DNA of 64,000 nucleotides from Methylovirgula sp. HY1 (GTDB lineage Bacteria > Pseudomonadota > Alphaproteobacteria > Rhizobiales > Beijerinckiaceae), in NCBI RefSeq assembly GCF_019343105.1, contig NZ_CP073764.1, positions 2,840,001 to 2,904,000 on the forward strand, read 5' to 3'. Made by a program: the position numbers and the translations under genes. Position 1 is the first letter of the stretch, and the number at the start of each line of letters is the position of its first letter. A model generated the notes under the pieces. The model was not told the origin of the DNA and did no database searches. It saw only the letters and a program-made list of their open reading frames with translations. Shown here piece after piece: positions 56,547-64,000 of the stretch.

Positions 56547-57602
56547 ATGCAAACAACTACGATGATTAGCACAAAGCCTTGTTTCCAAGCCATTGGCGAA
56601 ATGAGGCCAGATCTTTGCCGCAAAATTGCGGCGTTTTGCCTCGTTATTTTGGCGTTTACCTATTTTTTGCTCGGTCATGGCGAGGCGCATGCCGCGGATA
56701 CGCTGCGTATTGCGGCGCAAAAAACCGGGACCTTCGCCTGGGAGCTGCAGATCATCAAGGAGCATGGCCTGGCCGCGAAAGCCGGGCTCGATCTCGAGGT
56801 CACCGAGCTCGCGTCGACGGATGCGGGCAAGATCGCGATGATGGGTGGCTCCGCCGATATTATTCTTTCCGATTGGCTTTGGGTTGCCCGCGAGCGGGGC
56901 CTGGGAACCAGGCTGACCTTCTATCCCTATTCGAGCACGCTCGGCGCCGTGATGGTGCCGCAGCAATCGTCGATCAAGACGCTCGCCGATCTCAAAGGCA
57001 AGAAAATCGGCGTCGCCGGCGGTCCCCTCGACAAGAGCTGGCTCTTGCTGCAGGCGCTGGCGCGCAAATCCAACATCGATCTCGAATCGCAGAGCACGAT
57101 TCTTTATGGCGCCCCGAGCCTTCTTTTTGAGAAGGCTTTGCAGGGCGAAAGCGACGCGACGCTGAATTTCTGGAATTTCTGCGCGGCGCTCGAGTCGCAT
57201 GGCTTTCGCCGTCTGATCGGGATGGATGCCGTCGAAAAGAGCCTCGGCGCTTCGGCGCCGGTCGCCATGGTGGGCTATGTCTTCCATGACGGTTTTGCGG
57301 CAAGCCATCGCGATGTGTTGCGCCGGTTTTTCGCGGTGACGCGGCAAGCCATGGAGATTCTGGCAAATTCTCCCGCCGACTGGCAAAAGCTCGCGCCGCG
57401 CATCGGCGTGTCGGATCCGGCGGCGTTGGAGATCTATCGGAAGCGTTATCTCGAGGGGCTTCCGCAAAGGTCGGTTGCCGCCGAAGAAGCAGATGCGGCC
57501 AAACTCTACCGCGTGCTGGCGAAGATCGGCGGCCGCAAGCTCGTCGGCTCTGGGACCGAGCTCGATCCCGGAACTTTTTACGAAGCGCTTAAAGGAAACT
57601 GA
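56547..57602 (+). CDS. NitT/TauT-like ABC transporter substrate-binding protein
   Basis: This encodes 351 residues. A hydrophobic signal segment (FCLVILAFTYFLLGHGEAHA) is followed by the mature start ADTLRIAAQKTGTFAWEL. GLDLEVTELASTDAGKIAMMGGSADIILSDWLWV, LADLKGKKIGVAGGPLDKSW and the type II fold match nitrate/sulfonate/thiamine-precursor binding proteins. The basic ligand motifs of SsuA or TauA are not evident. ATG 56601 is an alternative start. The stop is 4 bp before the permease GTG. The ligand is unknown. Confidence 0.87.
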   Translation: MQTTTMISTKPCFQAIGEMRPDLCRKIAAFCLVILAFTYFLLGHGEAHAADTLRIAAQKTGTFAWELQIIKEHGLAAKAGLDLEVTELASTDAGKIAMMGGSADIILSDWLWVARERGLGTRLTFYPYSSTLGAVMVPQQSSIKTLADLKGKKIGVAGGPLDKSWLLLQALARKSNIDLESQSTILYGAPSLLFEKALQGESDATLNFWNFCAALESHGFRRLIGMDAVEKSLGASAPVAMVGYVFHDGFAASHRDVLRRFFAVTRQAMEILANSPADWQKLAPRIGVSDPAALEIYRKRYLEGLPQRSVAAEEADAAKLYRVLAKIGGRKLVGSGTELDPGTFYEALKGN

Positions 57603-57606
57603 AGCC

Positions 57607-58344
57607 GTGCTGAGGCTCTTGTCGCTTCTGCTCTTGATTGCCATCTGGCAGCTCGCTTCGCACCTGGCGGGCAGCCGCATGCTGCCGGAGCCGCTCGCGG
57701 TTCTCGCCGCGATGACGCGCGAGGCGCAATCGGGCGCGCTATTCTACAATCTCGGCGCGACGCTCGCCCGTGTCGTGGTGTCCTTCAGCCTCGCCATGTT
57801 TTTCGGCACGATCTTCGGCATCCTCATGGGGCGCAATCCGACGATCAATCGGCTTGCCGATCCATGGCTCGTCATTCTCCTGAACCTGCCGGCCCTCGTC
57901 ATCATCGTCCTCGCCTATATCTGGATCGGACTGACGGAGACGGCGGCGATCACCGCCGTGGCGCTCAATAAATTGCCCAATGCCACCGCGACGATTCGCG
58001 AAGGCGCGCGCGCGCTCGACCCGGGTTTGCAGGAAATGGCGACTGTCTTCGCCATGCCTTTGCGAACAAGGCTGCGACATGTGCTGCTGCCGCAGCTCGC
58101 GCCCTATATAGCAGCGGCGACGCGCTCGGGCCTGTCGCTCGTCTGGAAGATCGTCCTCGTGGTCGAGCTTCTCGGGCGTTCAAATGGGGTTGGCTTCGAA
58201 ATAGGGACCGCTTTTCAGCTCTTCGATGTCAGCCTGCTTCTCGCCTATGCCTTGCCCTTCGTCGCTATCATGCTCGGGATCGAGACCTTTGTTGTACAAC
58301 CTTTCGAGCAACATGTTTCCCGCTGGCGCCAAAAAACCGCTTGA
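57607..58344 (+). CDS. NitT/TauT-like ABC transporter permease
   Basis: This encodes 245 residues from the GTG at 57607 (AAAGGA upstream), shorter than the 260 of SsuC. About six helices are present. The EAA-type loop ATIREGARALDPGLQEMATVFAMPLRTRLRHVLLPQLAPYI is complete. It pairs with the flanking binding protein and ATPase; its last 32 bp overlap the ATPase gene. Confidence 0.9.
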   Translation: MLRLLSLLLLIAIWQLASHLAGSRMLPEPLAVLAAMTREAQSGALFYNLGATLARVVVSFSLAMFFGTIFGILMGRNPTINRLADPWLVILLNLPALVIIVLAYIWIGLTETAAITAVALNKLPNATATIREGARALDPGLQEMATVFAMPLRTRLRHVLLPQLAPYIAAATRSGLSLVWKIVLVVELLGRSNGVGFEIGTAFQLFDVSLLLAYALPFVAIMLGIETFVVQPFEQHVSRWRQKTA

Positions 58345-59050
58345 AATCGCCGTCAAGCGGAAAGCCTTCCGCACTGCGTCCGGCGCGGTGCGCGAGGTGC
58401 TACGCGACTTTTCGATGACGATCGGCGCCGGCAAGGTCTATGCCCTCGTGGGGCCTTCAGGCTGTGGCAAGACGACTCTGCTGCGCATCATCATCGGTCT
58501 CGATCGTGATTTCGAAGGGTCGATCAAGATGCCGGCGCAGCCGCGGATCGGCATGGTGTTTCAGGAGCCGCGGCTTTTGCCTTGGCGCAGCGTCTTGCAA
58601 AATCTGCGTCTCGCCGCGCCGCAGGCGAGCGATGACGATCTCGTCAGAATCGCCGGCGATCTCGGTCTCGGCGAGCATCTGACGCATTTTCCCGGCGAAT
58701 TGTCGCTCGGTCTCGCGCGCCGCGTGGCGCTGGCGCGGGCTTTTGCCGTGAAGCCCGATCTGCTCGTGCTCGACGAGCCTTTCGTGTCGCTCGACACGGT
58801 TCTCGCGGAACGCCTCCGCAACGAACTGGCCGCGCTCGTCGAGCGAACCAGAGTGACGACCTTGCTCGTCACCCATGGCATAGAGGAAGCCATAAGGCTC
58901 GCCGATCATATTTTCCTGCTGGCGGGGCAGCCGACAGGCATTGTCGCGGAACTCGACATCACCCATCCGCGCCAGGCCATGACGGATGATTATGCGGCCC
59001 AGACCAAGATCGAGATCGGCGCCATACTCGCGCGCGCCGCTGCGGGTTGA
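58313..59050 (+). CDS. NitT/TauT-like ABC transporter ATP-binding protein with degenerate signature
   Basis: This encodes 245 residues from the ATG at 58313, inside the permease gene. Walker A GPSGCGKT (47-54), Q-loop FQEPRLLPWRSVLQN, Walker B LLVLDEPFVSLD and H-loop LVTHGIEEA are intact. The ABC signature reads LSLGLARR in place of LSGGQ.QR, an uncommon loss in an importer ATPase. It is translationally coupled to the permease. Confidence 0.9.
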   Translation: MFPAGAKKPLEIAVKRKAFRTASGAVREVLRDFSMTIGAGKVYALVGPSGCGKTTLLRIIIGLDRDFEGSIKMPAQPRIGMVFQEPRLLPWRSVLQNLRLAAPQASDDDLVRIAGDLGLGEHLTHFPGELSLGLARRVALARAFAVKPDLLVLDEPFVSLDTVLAERLRNELAALVERTRVTTLLVTHGIEEAIRLADHIFLLAGQPTGIVAELDITHPRQAMTDDYAAQTKIEIGAILARAAAG

Positions 59051-59059
59051 GGACTTTTT

Positions 59060-59776
59060 GTGACGCTTCTAATTTTCGATTGCGACGGCGTTCTCGTCGA
59101 TTCCGAAATCATCGCCCTCGATGGGCTGGCGCAGATGCTCGCGGCGCTCGGACGGCCGATCGATCGCGCCACCTGCCGGCGCCTGTTCATGGGCAAGAGT
59201 CTCAAGGATGTCCTCGCCGAAATCGAGACGATGCTGGGGCGCCCGGTGCCGGAGGACTACGGTGCCAAGGCCTATGCCGCATTGCTCGCGCGCTTGCGCA
59301 GCGAGTTGCAGCCGGTCGAAGGCGTAGCCGCGGCGATCGCCAGGCTTGCCTGGCCACGCTGCGTCGCTTCATCGTCGCAGCCTGACAGGATTACGCTGTC
59401 GCTCGGCGTAACGAATTTGGCGCCGCTTTTCGGCGAACGCGTCTTCAGTGCGAGCGAAGTGAACCATGGCAAGCCGGCGCCGGACCTGTTTCTATACGCG
59501 GCGGCGCGATGCGACTCCGCGCCGGCGGACTGTATCGTGATTGAAGATTCGCCGGCCGGCATTATCGCGGCGGGCCGCGCCGGCATGGCATCGATCGGCT
59601 TTGCCGGAGCGAGCCACGCCGACCATATTCTGGCCGAGGCGCTTGCCGCCGCCGGCGCCGGCGTGGTCGTCACGGCGATGGCGGATCTGCCCGCGGCGGT
59701 TGAAACATTGCGTAGGACAGACGGTCTCGCTTTGCCTGACACTCAGGCGCTTGCTGGCCGGGGATACGCATCATGA
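59060..59776 (+). CDS. HAD-superfamily phosphatase (beta-phosphoglucomutase-like)
   Basis: This encodes 238 residues from the GTG at 59060, 9 bp after the transporter ATPase stop. The nucleophile motif is FDCDGVLVDSE, motif II is SSSQPDR, and motifs III/IV are HGKPAPDLF and CIVIEDSPAGI. The cap domain is of the subfamily I kind seen in phosphoglycolate phosphatase and sugar-phosphate phosphatases. The substrate is uncertain. The stop overlaps the NUDIX start as ATGA. Confidence 0.9.
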   Translation: MTLLIFDCDGVLVDSEIIALDGLAQMLAALGRPIDRATCRRLFMGKSLKDVLAEIETMLGRPVPEDYGAKAYAALLARLRSELQPVEGVAAAIARLAWPRCVASSSQPDRITLSLGVTNLAPLFGERVFSASEVNHGKPAPDLFLYAAARCDSAPADCIVIEDSPAGIIAAGRAGMASIGFAGASHADHILAEALAAAGAGVVVTAMADLPAAVETLRRTDGLALPDTQALAGRGYAS

Positions 59777-60174
59777 AGCTTCTTCTCGTCGTCGCGGTGG
59801 CACTGATCGATGCCGATGGGCGTGTGCTGATCGCGCAACGGCCGGAGGGCAAGGCGCTCGCCGGCCTATGGGAATTTCCGGGCGGCAAGGTCGAGACGGG
59901 CGAACGGCCCGAGGCCGCGCTCATTCGGGAGCTGGCCGAAGAACTCGGCATCGACGTGAAAGAGGCTTGTTTGGCGCCGCATACTTTTGCGAGCCACGCC
60001 TATCCGGATTTCCACTTGCTGATGCCGCTCTATGTCTGCCGCCGCTGGCAGGGATTGGTCGCCGCGCGCGAAGGGCAGGCGCTGAAATGGGTTTGGCCGG
60101 CTGATTTGCGCAGCTATCCGATGCCGCCGGCCGATGCACCGATCATTCCTGCGCTGATCGATCTGCTTGGCTGA
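59773..60174 (+). CDS. mutT: NUDIX hydrolase, MutT-like (8-oxo-dGTP diphosphatase)
   Basis: This encodes 133 residues. The full Nudix box GGKVETGERPEAALIRELAEELGI is present. Start motifs VVAVALIDADGRVLIAQRPEGK and the substrate-loop WEFPGGK match MutT, which removes oxidised guanine nucleotides. Length and motifs are typical. It is coupled to the HAD gene by a 4 bp overlap. Confidence 0.92.
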   Translation: MKLLLVVAVALIDADGRVLIAQRPEGKALAGLWEFPGGKVETGERPEAALIRELAEELGIDVKEACLAPHTFASHAYPDFHLLMPLYVCRRWQGLVAAREGQALKWVWPADLRSYPMPPADAPIIPALIDLLG

Positions 60175-60258
60175 GAGGTCGAGCGCAATGTCGAAAGATC
60201 GCTTTCGGGTGCCTTTAGAATTGCCCAGGACAGCCCTGCGTTTGGCGGGCAGATTCTT

Positions 60259-60843
60259 CTACCAGAAGGGATCGGATTGCCAGCCGCGACCGCCGGACTC
60301 TTGTTGCCGCGGCGGCGCGAAAAAGCCGAATCCGTAATTGCTCGACCTCGGCCTCGCGTATGCCGCCCTAGCGTAGCCGCGTTCGCGTCCGCGGGCATAA
60401 ATCGGCGTGCGCGGCGGTGATCCGGTGATCGTGATCGTGGCGCCTTCCGCCTTGACCATCCGGAACAGGATGGCCGCATTTGCCGGCGCGAGACGGACGC
60501 AGCCGTGCGAGACGGGATGCCCGAGATAGGCCGTCTCGTAAGTCCCATGGATGGCAAAGCCGCCGCGGAAGAAGATCGAATAGGGCATCGGCGACATATG
60601 ATACTTATGCGAATAATGCATCCGCTGCAGGCTTTGGGGCGCGAACGTGCCGTCTGGTGTCACGTAGCCCGAACGGGCCGTCGAAACCGGCCAGGAATAG
60701 CTGCCATCATCCGAGTCCACTTGCATGCGCTGGGTGCTGAGATCGACGTGGATGCGCACCAGCGCGTCAGCGGATGCAAAACTGCCGAGAACCGACAAGG
60801 CCACAATCGAGAACCGCAATCCCAATAAAGTCGAGCGACGCAT
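60259..60843 (-). CDS. L,D-transpeptidase (YkuD/ErfK family)
   Basis: This encodes 194 residues. A signal peptide (FSIVALSVLGSFASADA) precedes the YkuD domain with the catalytic HGTYETAYLGHPVSHGCVRL (cysteine in SHGCVR). The last 50 residues are Arg/Gly/Tyr/Pro-rich and unstructured. Such enzymes form 3-3 peptidoglycan cross-links or attach proteins to the wall in the periplasm. It is convergent with the mutT gene. Confidence 0.93.
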   Translation of the reverse strand: MRRSTLLGLRFSIVALSVLGSFASADALVRIHVDLSTQRMQVDSDDGSYSWPVSTARSGYVTPDGTFAPQSLQRMHYSHKYHMSPMPYSIFFRGGFAIHGTYETAYLGHPVSHGCVRLAPANAAILFRMVKAEGATITITGSPPRTPIYARGRERGYARAAYARPRSSNYGFGFFAPPRQQESGGRGWQSDPFW

Positions 60844-61334
60844 GACAGCTCCCGATTGCGGACAAGGCTTGGCTTGTGCTGCCGCTACGATGCCACCGCC
60901 TCAACAACTCGTAAATCGAAAACTCTTAGTAAGGTTGATTGTATACCCCAGCTGTTGAGGCCTTAGGTTGTAGCGGAGTCGCGCGCCGGCCGGTGTCTTG
61001 CCGAAGATTGATTGGCATCCATCGCTTGTGGGGGAAGATGCCGCACGTTGCGGTCGCTGCCGCATGATGCCGCGGGTTGCATATGCCATATTGGCGATCG
61101 GCAATACTTTACTTTCCTATGCCGGCCCGCATCCGCTGCCGCCTTTGGCGCATTCGAACGATCCGTCGATCCCGGCGAAGCAATTGTTCGATCGGGCCGC
61201 ACAGGCGCCGATGGAACGCGGCTTGCTCGCCCCCATATGAAAGAAACGGCGAGTCTATCCGCCCGGAATCGTCCTGTGATCCGAGCGCCTAGACCTTGTC
61301 TTTGAATTTGTTCTCTCAGTTCGGATCGCCGCCC
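60844..61334. other. Intergenic region, 491 bp, divergent between the L,D-transpeptidase and M3 peptidase genes
   Basis: No convincing coding frame was found; the overlapping plus-strand frames are arginine- and cysteine-rich shadows. The region must hold two divergent promoters. AT-rich segments at 60900-60950 lie near the transpeptidase start. Confidence 0.6.
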
Positions 61335-63428
61335 ATGACGGAGTCTCGCGTGCCCAAATCGCTTCCGCAGGCATCCGCCGCGCAAAATCCGCTGCTCGAG
61401 AGCTGGAGCGGTCCTTTCGGCATTCCGCCCTTCGATCGGGTTGCGGCCGAGCATTACCGGCCGGCTTTCGATGCGGCTTTCGCCGAACATCGGGCCGAGA
61501 TCGCCGCCATCGCCGATAATCCGGCGCCGGCTGATTTCGACAATACGATCGCGGCGCTGGAACGCGCCGGCCGCAATCTGCGCCGCGTGTCGCTCGTTTT
61601 CTTCAATCTGGCGGGCGCCGATACGAATGATGCGATCGAGACGGTGGAGCGCGAGATATCGCCGCTTTTTGCCCGGCACGATGCCGAGATCCATCTGAAT
61701 GACGCGCTCTTTGCCCGCGTCGACGCGGTCTATGCGCAGCGCGACGCGCTCGGCCTCGATGCGGAGCAAAAGCGTGTCTTGGAACGCCATCACACGGCCT
61801 TTCGCCGCGCCGGCGCCTGGCTCGCGCCGGAGGTCAAGGCGCGGCTCGCCGAGATCGGCGAGCGGCTGGCCACGCTCGGCACGCAATTTTCGCAAAACGT
61901 GCTGGCCGACGAAAAGGCTTTCACCCTTGTGCTCGATGCGGGGGAGGAACTCGCCGGCTTGCCCGATTGGCTCGTCGCCGAGGCGGCGGAGACGGCGCGG
62001 GAACGCGGCTTCCCCGGCAAATATGTGATCACGCTCAACCGCTCCAGCATCGAGCCATTTCTCGCCATGTCGGCGCGCCGCGATCTGCGCGAAAAGGCCT
62101 GGCGTGCCTGGATCTCGCGCGGCGAAAATGGCGGCGCGACCGACAATCGCGCGCTCGCCGTCGAAATGTTGCGGCTTCGCGCCGAGCGCGCCGGGCTGCT
62201 CGACTATGACAGTTTCGCGCATTTCCGCCTTGCCGATACGATGGCGAAGACGCCGGATGCGGCGCAAGATCTTCTCGACAAAGTCTGGGTGCCGGCGCGC
62301 GCCCGGGCGTTGCGCGAAGAAGCCGCTTTGCAAGCAGCAATCGCAGAGGAGGGCGCGAATTTCACCCTCGCGCCTTGGGACTGGCGCTATTACGCCGAAC
62401 GCCGCCGCAAGGCCGAGTTCGATCTCGATGAATCGGAGATCAAGCCCTATCTGCAACTCGACCGCATGATCGAAGCCGTCTTCTTCACCGCGCAGCAGCT
62501 CTTCGGTCTTTCGTTCAGCGAGCGGTTCGATCTGCCGCTCTATCATGCCGATGCGCGCGCCTTCGACGTGACGGGGCCGGATGGCAAGCCCGTGGCGCTT
62601 TTCATCGGCGATTATTATGCGCGGCCGTCGAAACATGGCGGCGCCTGGATGAGCGAATATCGCGAACAGGAGAAACTCGACGGCGCGGTTTTGCCGATCA
62701 TCGTCAATGTCTTGAATTTCGTGAAACCGGCGGCGGGTGAGGCCTGCCTGCTCAGTTTCGATGATGCGCGCACGCTCTTCCATGAATTCGGCCACGCGCT
62801 GCATGGGCTCTTGTCGGATGTGACCTATCCGCTTTTGTCCGGCACCAGCGTGGCGCGCGATTTCGTCGAATTCCCGTCGCAGCTCTATGAACATTGGCTG
62901 GAGCAAAAAGAAATCTTGCGCCGCTTCGCGCTGCATTACCGCACCAACGACCCCATGCCCGAAGCGCTGCTCGAAAAGCTGCTGGCGGCGCGCCAGTTCA
63001 ATCAGGGTTTCGCGACGGTCGAATATACCGCCTCGGCGCTCGTCGATCTCGCGCTGCATCGTCAAAAGCCGAGCGCGGATCTCGACATTCTCGCGGTTGA
63101 AAAAGCTTTGCTCGAAAAACTCGGCATGCCGAAGGGCATCGTCATGCGCCATCGCACGCCGCATTTCACCCATGTCTTCTCGGGCGATTCCTATGCGGCG
63201 GGCTATTATTCCTATCTCTGGTCGGAAGTGCTCGATGCCGATGGCTTCGATGCCTTTGTCGAAACCGGCAATATTTTCGATGCGGAAGTCGCGCGCAAAT
63301 TGCGCGACAATGTCTATGCCGCCGGCAATCGCACCGAACCGGAGGCGGCCTATCTCGGCTTTCGCGGCCGCGCACCCTCGGCCGCGCCTTTGTTGAAAAA
63401 GCGCGGGCTCACGGGCGAGGCGGCGTAA
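61335..63428 (+). CDS. M3-family oligopeptidase (peptidyl-dipeptidase Dcp / oligopeptidase A type)
   Basis: This encodes 697 residues from the ATG at 61335. The zinc motif HEFGH begins at residue 483 (LFHEFGHALHGLLS), with the third ligand expected about 25 residues later near FVEFPSQ. NPLLESWSGPFGIPPFD at the start and HFTHVFSGDSYAAGYYSYLWSEVLDAD near the end match Dcp-like enzymes. It degrades short peptides in the cytoplasm. The choice between Dcp and PrlC cannot be made with certainty. Confidence 0.94.
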   Translation: MTESRVPKSLPQASAAQNPLLESWSGPFGIPPFDRVAAEHYRPAFDAAFAEHRAEIAAIADNPAPADFDNTIAALERAGRNLRRVSLVFFNLAGADTNDAIETVEREISPLFARHDAEIHLNDALFARVDAVYAQRDALGLDAEQKRVLERHHTAFRRAGAWLAPEVKARLAEIGERLATLGTQFSQNVLADEKAFTLVLDAGEELAGLPDWLVAEAAETARERGFPGKYVITLNRSSIEPFLAMSARRDLREKAWRAWISRGENGGATDNRALAVEMLRLRAERAGLLDYDSFAHFRLADTMAKTPDAAQDLLDKVWVPARARALREEAALQAAIAEEGANFTLAPWDWRYYAERRRKAEFDLDESEIKPYLQLDRMIEAVFFTAQQLFGLSFSERFDLPLYHADARAFDVTGPDGKPVALFIGDYYARPSKHGGAWMSEYREQEKLDGAVLPIIVNVLNFVKPAAGEACLLSFDDARTLFHEFGHALHGLLSDVTYPLLSGTSVARDFVEFPSQLYEHWLEQKEILRRFALHYRTNDPMPEALLEKLLAARQFNQGFATVEYTASALVDLALHRQKPSADLDILAVEKALLEKLGMPKGIVMRHRTPHFTHVFSGDSYAAGYYSYLWSEVLDADGFDAFVETGNIFDAEVARKLRDNVYAAGNRTEPEAAYLGFRGRAPSAAPLLKKRGLTGEAA

Positions 63429-63430
63429 CC

Positions 63431-63988
63431 CTACGAGGCGTCCGCGAAGAGTTCGAGCAGGGCATCGCGGGCTTCCGTAATGCGGCAATAATCTTCGTCG
63501 CTGCCGCCGACATCGGGATGCGCGATCTTGGCCAGCCGCCGGAAGGCGGCATTGATCTCGGCCGAGGTGAGCTCGCCCTCCAGCGGCAGGTGCAGGACCT
63601 CGCGATCCTCCTGATCGTCGTAAGCCTGCCGTAGCATCAGGGCGCGGCGTTTTTCTTGGGCTTCGAGGCGGAGTTGGTCCTGAAGCTCCCGCCATTTCGA
63701 AAGCGACAGGACGAGACAGGCGCCAAAGGCGACGCGACCCTCGCTTTCGAGTTCGTCGAGATTGAACGGTCCCACGGCGTCATAGGGCGGTGCAAGACAG
63801 GCGCTGCGGCCGCCCTCGCCCTCCTCGATGAGGCCGATGATCACCTTATCGGCGATTCCGAGCGAGCCGTTGTAGACAACCCACCCCTCTTTGTCCGTCA
63901 TGCCGCGCGCTTTCATGCATGAGCCGGTGCCGACCCCCGTCGTTTCGGACGAAAGGGCTTGCGGCGGCTGGACCATCCGCGCGTCCAT
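63431..63988 (-). CDS. C-terminal J-domain protein (DnaJ-like)
   Basis: This encodes up to 185 residues; the start may lie beyond the window edge. The C-terminal J domain (SAEINAAFRRLAKIAHPDVGGSDEDYCRITEARDALLE) carries the HPD tripeptide needed to stimulate DnaK. The N-terminal 130 residues (WVVYNGSLGIADKVIIGLIEE, MLRQAYDDQEDRE) resemble no family I know. Because the J domain is C-terminal, it is not DnaJ itself. It is convergent with the M3 peptidase gene, the stops being 2 bp apart. Confidence 0.85.
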   Translation of the reverse strand: MDARMVQPPQALSSETTGVGTGSCMKARGMTDKEGWVVYNGSLGIADKVIIGLIEEGEGGRSACLAPPYDAVGPFNLDELESEGRVAFGACLVLSLSKWRELQDQLRLEAQEKRRALMLRQAYDDQEDREVLHLPLEGELTSAEINAAFRRLAKIAHPDVGGSDEDYCRITEARDALLELFADAS

Positions 63989-64000
63989 GCATGTTCAGAG

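Noticed and set aside
60963-63695. 910-codon open frame on the minus strand opposite the M3 peptidase
   Set aside because: It is a shadow of the GC-skewed codons of the plus-strand gene. Its composition is rich in Arg, His, Asp and Ile in the way typical of antisense frames, and no family motif is visible, whereas the plus strand has a complete HEFGH peptidase.

Overview
The window reads as a chromosomal segment of an alphaproteobacterium of the order Hyphomicrobiales (Rhizobiales). Gene content and order fit a Beijerinckiaceae/Methylobacteriaceae-like free-living organism, although the species cannot be named from sequence alone. The supporting signs are: the alphaproteobacterial TCA block mdh-sucCD-sucAB-lpd; a RegB/RegA redox two-component pair; the order tsaB-rimI-miaB-phoH-ybeY-corC-lnt-XRE-metK-trmB; the divergent gpsA-tsaD / hemC-hemD arrangement; intracellular PHB depolymerase; and a four-gene ABC system of the type that accompanies PQQ-dependent alcohol dehydrogenases and rare-earth uptake. 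GC is high throughout except in a small accessory patch at about 44.5-46.5 kb.

Layout. 0-5 kb: the 3' end of a polyamine-type binding protein, a short-chain-acyl-CoA-type XRE regulator facing a LuxR-type regulator across a palindromic TTGCAA operator, zapE and a TetR regulator. 5.3-15 kb: malate dehydrogenase, succinyl-CoA synthetase, the 2-oxoglutarate dehydrogenase complex (E1, E2, E3) and a MAPEG membrane protein lodged between E2 and E3. 15-19 kb: a DUF1778/GNAT toxin-antitoxin pair, a phage-type DUF5131 protein, a GMC flavoprotein and mmcB. 19-22.3 kb: a compact Mla lipid transporter in which STAS+MlaE and MlaD+auxiliary lipoprotein-like domain are fused. 22.3-28 kb: regBA, an ABC-2 exporter pair and phaZ. 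29-39.7 kb: a long minus-strand housekeeping run for tRNA modification, ribosome/RNA maturation, lipoprotein acylation and S-adenosylmethionine synthesis, with several ATGA/TTGA stop-start couplings. 39.8-44.3 kb: an orphan SPOR domain, tRNA(CAU), a MotA/ExbB-MotB/OmpA-like pair, inositol monophosphatase and EF-P.

44.5-46.5 kb is an accessory patch: an MNT/HEPN module, a GIY-YIG nuclease gene interrupted by a frameshift at an A7 tract, and a KTSC protein. 46.5-51.5 kb returns to housekeeping genes (EVE, gpsA, tsaD, hemC, hemD). 51.6-59 kb is the most distinctive part. It holds a binding protein, a YVTN beta-propeller, an ABC ATPase and an ABC-2 permease (PedA1A2BC/Lut-like, a candidate lanthanide or PQQ-system transporter), then a c-type cytochrome on the opposite strand, then a second NitT/TauT-like ABC transporter whose ATPase lacks a normal LSGGQ signature. 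The window ends with a HAD phosphatase, a NUDIX hydrolase, an L,D-transpeptidase, an M3 oligopeptidase and a J-domain protein.

Dispersed elements include three copies (plus remnants) of a 70-150 bp palindromic repeat and an inverted pair of CCCTCTCCC-type repeats. No CRISPR array, insertion sequence, rRNA or prophage was seen. All functional calls come from motif and family recognition by eye; no database search was run.
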